From Darksidea phi (Eukaryota; Ascomycota; Dothideomycetes; Pleosporales; Lentitheciaceae), in assembly GCA_030770425.1 (NCBI GenBank), contig JASJFT010000004.1:558001-622000 (forward strand): a stretch of 64,000 bases of DNA, read 5' to 3'. Numbering within the stretch: position 1 is the first letter of the stretch; the number at the start of each line of letters is the position of its first letter. Below, piece after piece: positions 21,836-31,572 of this stretch. The notes beneath the pieces were generated by a model, which saw nothing but the letters and a program-made list of their open reading frames with translations, was not told the origin of the DNA and did no database searches. The position numbers and the translations under genes were made by a program.

Positions 21836-22237
21836 TTGTCTAGCTATGTTTCATGTGTATTTTATTCAGATTTCTTTCATTCCTAAGTTGCCACTGTCAC
21901 TAAGATATTCCGCCTGATTTGTGTTATATCTAGGTAGGCTGAACTAGCCGTCAGCTCAGATGTGCCTTTCAACCTAAGTGTCAAATGCATATGCCTCTGG
22001 TTACTAGACAATCGCAGTAACTCAAGAAGTGGGTTACTTCACTATCTAGGTAAAGAAAGTCAAATTCTATTCCGATTGCATCACACTGGTCGTTCTTAAT
22101 AACAACCCGCGATTTCATTGTAACTGGATTAAACAACGAATCCGGGACAACTTCTTATGTCCAGCCACAATAGAACCGTGGGAATTCATTTTGAGTGAAT
22201 CTAAAATTCGAGATTTCGAGGGCTTGCACCTGTCCCC

Positions 22238-22600
22238 TTACATGAGAAGAGGAGTCCCCGGTGACAATTTCATGCTAAGAATTGCAATGAGAACCATAAT
22301 TAGGGCGGCAAAAAGAGTCTTGCAATAACCTTTCTCCTTTGCCATTATATCCACGATTTGTTCCTGGTCGTTTTCATCCCCTTCGACGTCCAGCCTGTTG
22401 TCGCCCCCATGCTGGCGGACTGTGTTGCGGTTCCCTCTGATAACAGCGAAGTTGACTTCTCTGAGCATGCTTCTGGGTGTCTCTTGGTTACCGTGCCTGA
22501 TTTCATTTACGATCGAGCTGTACAGCGGGGGAGTCGTAACCTTTGGGTCTAATATTAGAGCTCTATCCGAGAGACGACCAGGCCTTGGCGAGGCACCCAT
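22238..22600 (-). CDS. Small protein with C-terminal membrane anchor, orphan
   Basis: The frame from ATG 22600 gives 120 aa. The polar N-terminal part begins MGASPRPGRLSDRALILDP, with Gly at position 2. An acidic segment (DVEGDENDQEQIVDIMAKEK) comes before one hydrophobic stretch near the end (TLFAALIMVLIAILSM), followed by a short polar tail. This is the layout of a tail-anchored membrane protein. A TTG two codons upstream extends the frame but is not a likely start. No homologue is recognised and no neighbour suggests a role. It could also be the last exon of a longer gene. Confidence 0.35.
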   Translation of the reverse strand: MGASPRPGRLSDRALILDPKVTTPPLYSSIVNEIRHGNQETPRSMLREVNFAVIRGNRNTVRQHGGDNRLDVEGDENDQEQIVDIMAKEKGYCKTLFAALIMVLIAILSMKLSPGTPLLM

Positions 22601-23938
22601 ACCCAAAATTCTTCCCCATGGAGTGCTTCTTTGAGCTTTAAGTCTTCCTGAGACGATTCCATTGCTTCAGAGAACGAGACCTTGTGAATAAAGGCAGTTG
22701 GGTGGCTTTAAGGTTGGCTGAGCTCAACGGTAGCCTTGGGCTTTTCGTATAAGCGTGGTCTATGGCTAGACTAAGAGAAATTTTATGAGGGAAGGACAAA
22801 GTATCGAGCTATAAAAAGGTTGACATCGCAATATTGCCGCTCGGATATCAACACTCGCAGGAATCTCACCGGTCTTCGCTTAGCTCTGCTTGTTGATGTT
22901 CAGGACAATAGTTCGTTTCGTTATCGGCATGGTCTTTAATGCACTTTGCCGCTATGCAGCGTAAGCGGGGGACACTAGCTACTCATTGCACCCAATAATC
23001 ATTATTGATAAACGCTCAGCTGGTAAGCGACATTCCATTTCCAGAAATCCACATCTTTTGAACCTCAGCTTCGTTGTTGTGTAACGTGTCTCAACATCGG
23101 CCATTCCGATAGAGCCAGTTCCTACTCATGAACTCGGAGATAACCCACAATGGGTCACCAGAACGTTTTTCTGCGGGCTGGAGCGGGTAAAGTCTCAAAT
23201 AATGCCAAGGTAAAACGATCACCTCTCTCTTACGATGTTCATGCTGCGTTCATGTACGTGGTGGTCCAAATATATTACGCCTATTCATGGAGGCAACCAT
23301 AAATCGCCACTGGCAAGCTTTGACGGATGCATAGCATGTAGTGACCGACGCGCGCTCTTACACGTGCCGGACACGTCACCCAGCACGCGATTCTGATTCA
23401 TGCAGAATATGTAGCTCTTGTTTCCATTCGAAGAATTAGGTACCTCTCAAGATACTCATTGCGCCATTCTTATCTCGGCTCGTAGAACATCCTCAACCCG
23501 CTCATGAGTCCGAGCGAGCCAGAAATTGAGTATGCGAAGAGTTTGACCTACATAATTAGTCCGCTACGAATTTTCACTAATATCAGCCTAGTGTTCCAAT
23601 GTGACGGGTGTAGGGGCAAACAAAGATATGACGAGGGGCTTTGAGAGGGAAATAGGACATGCCGCTAGTCAACGGAACTTGTCTTTGTTGAGAGATACGC
23701 CTCTTGTATGTGGCGTGCGTAGAACAAAGAGTATGTGGGACGCTGGGCTTGAGCTAGGTTAACAGTGCCTTGGATTGAAGCGGAGGACGGGGTCGTTCTT
23801 AATACTACACTTTATGCGTATTCTTCAATATTGCCACTTCTTCTCGTCTCGCTCATCGTGGGTTTGTATTCTCCCTTTGCACCATCCAGATTTCTCGACT
23901 TTCACATCTTTCCGCTTTGTTTTCTTTCCGGAATAGGC
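22601..23938. other. Gene-poor, promoter of coiled-coil gene
   Basis: No supported gene. The 180 bases before 23939 are open in the same frame but lack an ATG and are T-rich, so they are read as 5' UTR. Confidence 0.4.
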
Positions 23939-26377
23939 ATGCCTCCATCCCGGCCCCCGCTAGCCTTTGTGGGCGAAGACCAAATAACGGGTCCTCTATC
24001 CCTGATCAGCGAAGCACCGATCTCTATAGCGCGCGAGGCACCAGAGGAAGATAATGCCGATAGGATTAGTGGAGTCGACGAGGGTCATGTGCAAGGTTCC
24101 GACTATAATTCGTCTGACGACGATAATGTTCCGGACTATTATTCTAGTCCGGTGGAAGGTGCGAGAGAGGAGTTGGATGAAGAGGAGGAAGCTAGTGAGG
24201 ATAGAAATGCAAATCAAGGTCTGTATGACAGCTCAGCCTCACCTTCCGAGGCGGAGGAGCGGTCGAGAGAAGCTTCCTCATCTCTAGACACCAATGGTGA
24301 AAGGGAAGAGGACACCGACTTGCTCGACTGGTTGCACAACCTCCTCGAAACCGACCGCGAACATGTCTCCGACGACGCCATGATACACCATATACTCACA
24401 GAGCTGCTACGAAGGACCCAGCACAACCTAGCCGCCAATGACTCCGGTGGACAAGGGCAGCACTCCGGGAAATCGAGCCCTCGGCAGCGGGCTCAACTTG
24501 ATAAGAAAGGCTTTCGGCGACCCACAGACGCCTTCCTAGCCAAGAATAGAGAGAAAGCGGAGGTACCCGGTGTATCGTCCAGAAGAGCGTCCATTTCCTT
24601 CAAGATGCCAGTTCATGATCGTTATGGGGAACGAGCGACGCAAGAGAGCTCAGAAACGCCAGTAGCTCGTCGGCCGCCCTTACAAAGATCTATTACAGAG
24701 ACATCCAGATCCCGGCCTACGAGCTCGGGGTCGTTTATGAACGGTATCAAAGAAAGGTCGAAGGAGCAGCTTGGAAGTGATGTGTTGGACCGCCAGGGCA
24801 GGCCGCATTTGGAGTTCCCGGCAATACCCGGTGAAGGGATTTCAACGGCGGCATCGACGCCCTTGAGGGGAAGGAGTCGACAGGGTCAGAGGATTAGACG
24901 AATGGGTACACTTGCCGATATGAGAATACAGCGGGAAGCCGTCACTACAGATACGTCGTCCCTCGAACATGGAGTTGGGCGATCTTTGGAATCGATCGAG
25001 ATGATGAAGATCACTCAACGATCGCTTGAAAGGGAGATCGAGAAGGAGAGGAGAAAGAATGAAGAGCTAGCGAGAGGATTGGAAGAAAGCAGCGGGCGGT
25101 GTAAGAAGCAAAATAATGGACTTAATGCAGAGCTGCGAAGAGAGAAACAGGCTAAGAAGCAGGTTGAAGCAGAGCTTGCAAAATTAAGACGAGAAACTGG
25201 GACCGCTGCTGAGATCGCTGTTTCAGAACACATTCGAGATCAAACAGGTAGACTGAAGGAGCAGGAACTTCAAATTCGTAATCTTAAAGATGAGTTGGCC
25301 AAAGCTAAGAACGCGGAGAGCGCGCTCCAAACTGAGATGAGAGATGCAAAGGCTCAAGCGGATGAGCGCATTAGGAACTTGGAAGTCTCACTCGCTCAAG
25401 CAGCAACATCAAAGAACATTTCGGGCTTGGAAAAAAATCTAAATGAAGAAATTCGGATGGGAGAGGATGAGTATAAAAGTTGGAACCTGGTATACGAGGC
25501 TGAGAGCAAGAGGTATGCGAAGCTGAAGATTGCGTATGACAAGTTGAAGATCGAGGCAAGGAAGCTGCTAGAAGGGTGGCCTGAACTCCAGCGCGATAAC
25601 ATGAAGTTGACTCAGGAACTTGATCGCTGCTGTGAGCATGGTATGTGCCTCGAGGAAGAACTCGCACAGTACAAAGAGGCAGCCGCCCAATGGGAAGCCG
25701 AATACCACGAAAAAGCCGAATTGTGCGAAAAGCAGCGTATTGAGCGGGAAGGATACTTTGAAACACAAATGAAGGAGTTGCTGGAGTGTATGAATGCGTA
25801 CCATGATAAAATGCCGGAGAAGGACCCAGATTGGTGGCGCATTGAGGGCTTGAGAAAGAAGGTGGACCGCATGCAGAAGGAGTTAAAGGACGTAAGAGAG
25901 CGATTGGAACAAGTGAAGTCGGAAAAGGCGATCGCGTATGAACATATCGGGGAGCTCATTGACGAAAAAAAAGAGCTCGTCTCAGAGAACGAGCGGCTCC
26001 GACTCAGCGCCCCTCTATCATCACCGCTTTCAGAGGACGGCAACACCGCATCGAAGAAGGAAAAGAGAGACAGAAACACCGCGGGGAAGTATGCCTCATG
26101 GTTCAATTCTCCCGAAGCAATGCAGAAGAGAAAGCAAATCATGGAGGATTTCAGAGAAAAGCAGCGGTTGGCTAGGAAGGAGAAAGAAGTTGCTCAAGGG
26201 CTGCTGGAGAAGGTGAGAAGGTGGAAGATGGGCCCATACTATCCACCTTTGAATCAGGTATGGGACGATAGTTTGAAGCAGACGAGTTGGGAGCGGTGGA
26301 AAGGTGAGAGGTGGTCGAGGGAGGTTGCGAGGACCCAGGACGTGAAGAGGTTGAGAGACACGGAGTTGCAGACGTAA
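23939..26377 (+). CDS. Large coiled-coil protein of unknown function
   Basis: A single exon of 812 codons. The frame is open from 23765, but the first ATG is at 23939 (MPPSRPPLAFVGEDQI). The N-terminal third is acidic and disordered (DDDNVPDYYSSPVEGAREEL). A short ordered piece lies near 135-170 (DLLDWLHNLLETDREHVSDD, IHHILTELLRRTQHN). Residues about 345-700 are heptad-rich coiled coil with many Glu/Lys/Arg (LEREIEKERRKNEELARGLE, ELRREKQAKKQVEAELAKLR). A Trp-rich C-terminus follows (WKMGPYYPPLNQVWDDSLKQ, SWERWKGERWSREVAR), which may be the conserved functional end. No motor or ATPase motif is present. A cytoskeletal, spindle-pole or septum scaffold is possible but not shown. SEN54 follows 235 bases downstream in the same direction. 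Confidence 0.8.
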   Translation: MPPSRPPLAFVGEDQITGPLSLISEAPISIAREAPEEDNADRISGVDEGHVQGSDYNSSDDDNVPDYYSSPVEGAREELDEEEEASEDRNANQGLYDSSASPSEAEERSREASSSLDTNGEREEDTDLLDWLHNLLETDREHVSDDAMIHHILTELLRRTQHNLAANDSGGQGQHSGKSSPRQRAQLDKKGFRRPTDAFLAKNREKAEVPGVSSRRASISFKMPVHDRYGERATQESSETPVARRPPLQRSITETSRSRPTSSGSFMNGIKERSKEQLGSDVLDRQGRPHLEFPAIPGEGISTAASTPLRGRSRQGQRIRRMGTLADMRIQREAVTTDTSSLEHGVGRSLESIEMMKITQRSLEREIEKERRKNEELARGLEESSGRCKKQNNGLNAELRREKQAKKQVEAELAKLRRETGTAAEIAVSEHIRDQTGRLKEQELQIRNLKDELAKAKNAESALQTEMRDAKAQADERIRNLEVSLAQAATSKNISGLEKNLNEEIRMGEDEYKSWNLVYEAESKRYAKLKIAYDKLKIEARKLLEGWPELQRDNMKLTQELDRCCEHGMCLEEELAQYKEAAAQWEAEYHEKAELCEKQRIEREGYFETQMKELLECMNAYHDKMPEKDPDWWRIEGLRKKVDRMQKELKDVRERLEQVKSEKAIAYEHIGELIDEKKELVSENERLRLSAPLSSPLSEDGNTASKKEKRDRNTAGKYASWFNSPEAMQKRKQIMEDFREKQRLARKEKEVAQGLLEKVRRWKMGPYYPPLNQVWDDSLKQTSWERWKGERWSREVARTQDVKRLRDTELQT

Positions 26378-26611
26378 AAGAGGATAGATATTTTAGCATA
26401 CCGCCTTGGAATAGATGACGTGTTGTACGAAGAGCCAACCTATTAGCGTTGGTGATAGAAAACATGTGCCTTAGATGTAGAGCTCTTTGGAAGGGCAAGT
26501 TTAGCCGAGCAGAGTCATAGCTCCAGCATTTCTCACATCCCACTAGACGTCCCCACCAAAACTTTCCAAACTACAACCATACCACTATTTGAGCTGTATT
26601 GCACCACCAAA

Positions 26612-27970
26612 ATGGCCGATGAAGATGAAGATCTCTCGCACTTGCGCGCCCCCGACGCCGCAGACATCGATCCCACCGAAGAAACGCAAGATTACCGCGC
26701 TCTCGACAAGCTAGCGTAACACTCCCACTTCATAACCTGCAATCCCACCCCGTCCCTCCACTTCTTCGATAGCTGACCCAGTCGCCGATTCAGCCCACAT
26801 GACGTCTCCTCCCTCTCCCTCCCCAAGCGCGGCGAGAAAGACTTCGAATCGCACTCGACCAACCTGCAACTCAGCACCCTCGAAGCCTCGCGCAACGCCA
26901 TGCACCGTGTCCTCTCCTGGCGCCGCACCCACCTCCCCAAAAACCACGTCCTGGGCCTCTACCATGCCGAGTCGAATATGGCGTCCGTCGCTAAAGTCAA
27001 AACGAGCCATTTTTTGACCATCGGGAGGTCTAGGGGCGGCAAGGAGTGGTTGTTGCCGGAGGAAGCGCTGTTTATGATTGAGCGGGGGAGCTTGGATTGT
27101 AGGTGGCCGGTGGTAGATAGTGGGAAGGGCAAGGGGGAGGAAGAGGGTGTGCCGATGAGTTTGCAGGGCGCTTATGCGGCGTTTATAGGATTCGAAGACG
27201 GGGTGGGGGGAAAGTTGACGTTGGAAATGTATACGGTATATGCGGGACTGAAGAGAGCAGGCTACGTTGTCTTCCGGCATGGAAACTGGGACGACGACCG
27301 CGCTGTTATCGAACCGTCTACACAAACCTCGCAAAACGAGAAGGCAGGAAAAGGATATTGGACTCGCTTCTTCGCCCAAATCTGGAATCGCATCAGCACA
27401 CCCACCCACACCATCTCCCCCCAAAACCTCGCCTCCGGCCCATTGCTCAAGCCGGGCCTTTACCGCTCTTACGCCGATATATACCGCCTCCTCAACACGC
27501 ATCCCATCCCCACACATACCCCCACGCCCATCTCCCCGCCAACCTTCCTCCTGCCCCCAAACCCCCAAAACCCCTACCGCCTCCACTTCGACGTGTGGAA
27601 GACCTCAGGCTCACAGAAATTCCGCAAATCGTCCCCTCCAACGCCACATTTCCGCGTCTGCGTCATCAACGCTCGAGAAACAAACATACCGACAGCAGCA
27701 CAGTTGAATGATTTGCTAGCTACGGTGAAAGATGATGCGCCGAAGCAGCAGGAGGGGCAAGGCAATCTTTTCCAGAAGTTGAAGCAGGGGAGGCGGAACG
27801 TGCTGCTTGCCGTTGTGGATGGCGGCGTTCCGAGTTATATTAGGGTTGCAGAGGGAGACTTTTCGAGTGAGAAGGTGTACGAGAGGGGTGCTAGGGGCCT
27901 GAGGGGGAAGGGCGGGGGGAGAGGCGGGGGACGAGGTGGAAGGGGACGAGGGCGGGGCAGAGGGAGGTGA
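26612..27970 (+). CDS. SEN54: tRNA-splicing endonuclease subunit Sen54
   Basis: Exons 26612-26715 and 26794-27970 give 426 aa. Sen54 is a structural, non-catalytic subunit of the Sen2-Sen34-Sen15-Sen54 endonuclease that cuts introns from pre-tRNA. The family signature is clear: SLPKRGEKDFESHSTNLQ, ASRNAMHRVLSWRRTH, then LTIGRSRGGKEWLLPEEALF, IERGSLDC and YAGLKRAGYVVFRHG. The C-terminal part has LHFDVWKTSG and the core FRVCVINARE. The last 30 residues are an Arg-Gly tail (GGGRGGGRGGRGRGRG), which is unusual for Sen54. An alternative acceptor 12 bases upstream (after 26781) would add four residues in frame; the chosen one sits at a better distance from the CTGAC branch site. The gene is convergent with the UCS gene. 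Confidence 0.93.
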
Positions 27971-28522
27971 AGTGCCTGCGAGATCGTCACCGAGATGACG
28001 ATTCACTAATGAGCGCCTCAATGACGAGACGCGACTGCATGTAGGCACGATGATCACGCGGAAGCATATCTCACGGATAGCACCGTTCAGATAGCATCGA
28101 CATCCGTCCATCGCTAGCACCCAGACGGCCACAGGGCAACGTACCAGTCGACTAACGCAGACGTAGCAAGCGTGCTATTGCCCATTAGCACGCGCGTCGC
28201 CCCAGGCCTCCCGGGACAGCCCGCCCGCCTATCCGTTACCGGGGGCTAGTAGTCCTCGACTAGATAGAAAGACAGGAGAATAGCGGGTAGCAGGGATAGC
28301 GTGCAATATTTAGGTAAAAACTGTAAAGCAAAGTGGCATACGCCCCGAAGAAGATACAATAATTTCGGTATCTTTAATCATTTTGATCGACACAGATGCG
28401 AAATGCTACACCTGGATCCGCTAGTCAGACTCCCATGCGATCAATCATTATGAATGCCACGCCCGAATCAAGCCCGACTAAAGGCGACCTCCAGTCCCAC
28501 AAGGACGCATACAAACGCTGTC
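27971..28522. other. Intergenic between convergent SEN54 and UCS genes
   Basis: No gene is supported. A perfect 8-bp stem (28170-28177 with 28186-28193, loop 8) lies in the middle and is followed by GC-rich sequence. Confidence 0.5.
28170..28193. other. Inverted repeat (8-bp stem, 8-nt loop) between convergent genes
   Basis: GCGTGCTA pairs perfectly with TAGCACGC across an 8-base loop, 200 bases past the SEN54 stop and 330 past the UCS stop. It could affect 3' end formation of either transcript, but eight pairs can occur by chance. Confidence 0.35.
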
Positions 28523-30991
28523 TCACTGCCCTAGCAGCATCTTCAACGTCTCTACCCCCAACCCCAGCACCTCCTGCCTCCTCGACTCCTTCAATACGCT
28601 CTTAAGAACCTCAACCCCACCTTTCCGCTTCACCTCTTGCAACCCCTTTCCCGTTTCCTCTCCGACAACTTCCCTCAGACACACGACACCTCTATGTCTG
28701 ATATCCTCTTCTTCATCCCTGCATAGTCCGAGGAGGAAATCAACACCCTTGTCGTCTTTCAAAAGCTCCGTGACGGCTAGATCGATGGAAAGTAGCATAG
28801 CGAGCGCACCCCCTGCTGCGGACCGGGTAGGTGCATCGTCGACGTCTGTCATGGCGAGGAGGAGGTGGAGGCGATGTGCTGCGCGGGGCGAGCCGTCTGC
28901 GAAGCGCTCGATGCAGAGGGGGGAGGCCATGAGGTTGCAGATCAGCTCCGTTGCTGCTCGCCTCAACAATGTGTTTTGACTGAGGAGGAGGTCGTCGACG
29001 ACGGTGTCGAACGCATGGCGTATGATGTGGTCTTGAGTGGGCGTATCTAGACTCGCAAGATTTGTGAGCGCAAGGAGCGACTCGAAGGCGTGGAGTTGCC
29101 ATGTTGAACTCTCCGATGGAGAGAGGAGGCTGAGGAGCGGTCGAATTGCCGTTTGGCTGGGGAAGGAAGCGTTGAATATATGCGAGGGGTTTGTCGAGAT
29201 GAGGATCCTCGATAGGGCTTGGGCGGTTTGCGGTGCTGCTGTGGGCGGGTATGGAGATGGTGTGATTTTAGTGGAAGTTATAGTGTCGTAGATTTGAGTG
29301 AGAAGTTTGATAGCGCCTTGTTGCGCCAAGGTACCCCTGTTCTTTGGTTCTTTAGAGAGGGAGAGAAGGACGGAGGATATGTGCGCAAGCACACTCGCAG
29401 ATGCTCTTTTCGCGACCGTAACAAGCACAGGGACGACGCCGGCGTCTAGAACGCGTTTACAGCGTACACCAACTTGCGCATCTTTTAGTAGCTCGTCCGG
29501 TTCTGCGGAAGGCTTTTGGACATTGGCATACGCTTTTAGCTGGGCCATACGTTTCTCTTCTTCGGACTGAATGGGTAGGTATGCAGTCATGTTCACGAGA
29601 ATTGTGAGGCCGCCGAAAAGTATGTTGGATGCTGATGCGCCGCCGGGAGTAGCTTCTTGGTTTAGTGTTTCAAGTAACCGTTTGAGAAATTTAGGCGATT
29701 TAGAAAGATCTTCGCGGACTTTTGGCTGCAAGCTTGCGTATGCAAGCCCTTCGATAGAGTCTTGTTTGCTTGATGCGTCAGACCCAATGACCATACTCTT
29801 GAAACTTGCAATCAGATCATCTTGGTCGACTTTTCCCGGAGTGACTATGGTAGGGCCTTCAGAAGCAGGTTGTTCGTCGCCGAGTTTAACGAGGATGAGA
29901 GCGGCGAGGTTGGCGCGTTTTTGGTCTAGGGATGTGCCAACACAGTTTTCGAGCCACTCTCTGCAGTGTCGATTGATGGCTTCACGACAGTTTTTGTCGA
30001 CGCAGGCGGCACTGATAAGTTCAAGCGCTGACTGTTCCAGCTTGTGGCTCTTTTTACTCTCGACGAGTGGTACGAGTGTGGTAATAAAACCCTCCGTCAG
30101 AAACAGTGCCGCAGCCGCCGGAACAGCGATAGGAAAGATGGCGGCAGCAGCCGAGAATGCGACGACGAGTTCATCTGCGATGCCTTTCTGGACACGGGTA
30201 GTGACAAACTTGGAGACTAGGTCTTGCGCCGTGCTAGGTGCAAATTCGAAGAGCTTGATGGTAGCGAGAGTAGCTTGACTGCGCTGGCTGCTGGGTAGTC
30301 GGATATCGAGGGAAGTCAAGATAACATCGAAACTGTCTGCATCGACGATGCCGTGAAGGTGTTCGGCGTGATGGGCGAGGAGTTGTGCAACGCCTTTCAT
30401 AGCGCGCTCGGGATGCTCCAGCGCCTCCTCCATCATCATGGCCAAACTGAGCATGAACACATCTCGGTGGCCTTGCGTAAACGCTTCATCGCTCGGCCAC
30501 ACCTCCCGGTTAAGCATTACTTTAAGCAGCCCATCGATACTATCGTCTCCTCGTTCGAAAAACTCGTAGTACATTTGCGTCGGCCGCTCTTGGACTTGGC
30601 CGGCTAACCACCGCTGGGCTCCTACATATTGCAACAGCTCGCCCGTCACCTGATCCAGCAAATCGTCCTCACCCTTGAACTCGAACAAAATCTCCATCGC
30701 CTGCTCCGCCTCTTTCTCTCTTAAGCCCTTCGCCTGGATAACCTTCAAAGCTTTCTCTCCATCTGCCTCATCCCTACTCTTGACCCACTCTCTACAAAAC
30801 TCCAAAAGCTCGCTCTTTCCCTCTTCTTCCTTCAGCATCACCCATGCCAGCTTAACCTGGGGAAGCTCGGGTGCAATAGTGTTAGCTTCTCTCAGGAACC
30901 TCGCAGCATCCGACAATTTCCCGGATTGGGCGAGCTCAGTACCTCGCTGGGCAAGCTCGACAGCCCGTTCCGTCTCTTTGGCGGACAGCAT
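28523..30991 (-). CDS. UCS-domain myosin co-chaperone (UNC-45/She4/Cro1 family)
   Basis: One exon of 822 codons; ATG 30991 opens directly on coding text. A short TPR-like N-terminal helix pair (TERAVELAQRGTELAQSGKL, DAARFLREANTIAPELPQVK) is followed by a long armadillo-type helical repeat typical of UCS proteins, with ANLAALILVKLGDEQ, LFGGLTILVNMTAYLP, LAQQGAIKLLTQIYD and RRAATELICNLMASPLCIER. The family length in fungi is about 700-830 aa. These proteins fold and stabilise myosin heads with Hsp90; yeast She4 and Podospora Cro1 are needed for endocytosis, cytokinesis and the move from syncytial to cellular stages. The same role here follows from the family. Its promoter is 30992-31572. Confidence 0.9.
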   Translation of the reverse strand: MLSAKETERAVELAQRGTELAQSGKLSDAARFLREANTIAPELPQVKLAWVMLKEEEGKSELLEFCREWVKSRDEADGEKALKVIQAKGLREKEAEQAMEILFEFKGEDDLLDQVTGELLQYVGAQRWLAGQVQERPTQMYYEFFERGDDSIDGLLKVMLNREVWPSDEAFTQGHRDVFMLSLAMMMEEALEHPERAMKGVAQLLAHHAEHLHGIVDADSFDVILTSLDIRLPSSQRSQATLATIKLFEFAPSTAQDLVSKFVTTRVQKGIADELVVAFSAAAAIFPIAVPAAAALFLTEGFITTLVPLVESKKSHKLEQSALELISAACVDKNCREAINRHCREWLENCVGTSLDQKRANLAALILVKLGDEQPASEGPTIVTPGKVDQDDLIASFKSMVIGSDASSKQDSIEGLAYASLQPKVREDLSKSPKFLKRLLETLNQEATPGGASASNILFGGLTILVNMTAYLPIQSEEEKRMAQLKAYANVQKPSAEPDELLKDAQVGVRCKRVLDAGVVPVLVTVAKRASASVLAHISSVLLSLSKEPKNRGTLAQQGAIKLLTQIYDTITSTKITPSPYPPTAAPQTAQALSRILISTNPSHIFNASFPSQTAIRPLLSLLSPSESSTWQLHAFESLLALTNLASLDTPTQDHIIRHAFDTVVDDLLLSQNTLLRRAATELICNLMASPLCIERFADGSPRAAHRLHLLLAMTDVDDAPTRSAAGGALAMLLSIDLAVTELLKDDKGVDFLLGLCRDEEEDIRHRGVVCLREVVGEETGKGLQEVKRKGGVEVLKSVLKESRRQEVLGLGVETLKMLLGQ

Positions 30992-31572
30992 CGTTGCGAG
31001 ACGAAGTGTGGAGGGGACATGGTGCGAGGAAGCGAGGAAACGAGGAAAAGCGGGTTGGGCTCTTAAAGGCTAAGAGTGCATGTCACGGGTGGGTAACATG
31101 ATAGCGGGCGGTATGCACGGACCGTTTCAACGTCGCTTTTCCGCACCCCTCCGCTCTGGATTTTGTCCCTCACGATCAACGTTTCACACGCCAATTTAGT
31201 CTGCCTTTCACACCACATGCACAACCCCAATGGATAATCCCGTAAACATGCAATATTTTGTCATTACTAATACACCTCATAGAAACTCCCTCTCTTGCAG
31301 GCATGCACTCATCCCACCTCCATGCGCGCAGATAGGCGCGATAAAATGTACACGTAAAATGCTCCCAGGGTACCTGATACTCCACGCTGTTTCCAAAGAG
31401 CAACCAAAACGCTCGAACCCGCCATTGAAACCAGCATGCAAGACACCAATACCCGCACGTACGCCATCAACAAGCGCGGCCTTTTCGCTTGCTCCACAAA
31501 ACGGACCAACGTGTCACACGCGTTCTATTTTTCTTCTGCCAGCCCTGCTGGCTTGCTGTTTCATTAAAGTCA
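30992..31572. other. Intergenic, UCS-gene promoter and Cdc11 3' flank
   Basis: No gene is seen. The pyrimidine-rich stretch near 31000-31060, read on the minus strand, fits a promoter and leader for the UCS gene. Confidence 0.4.
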
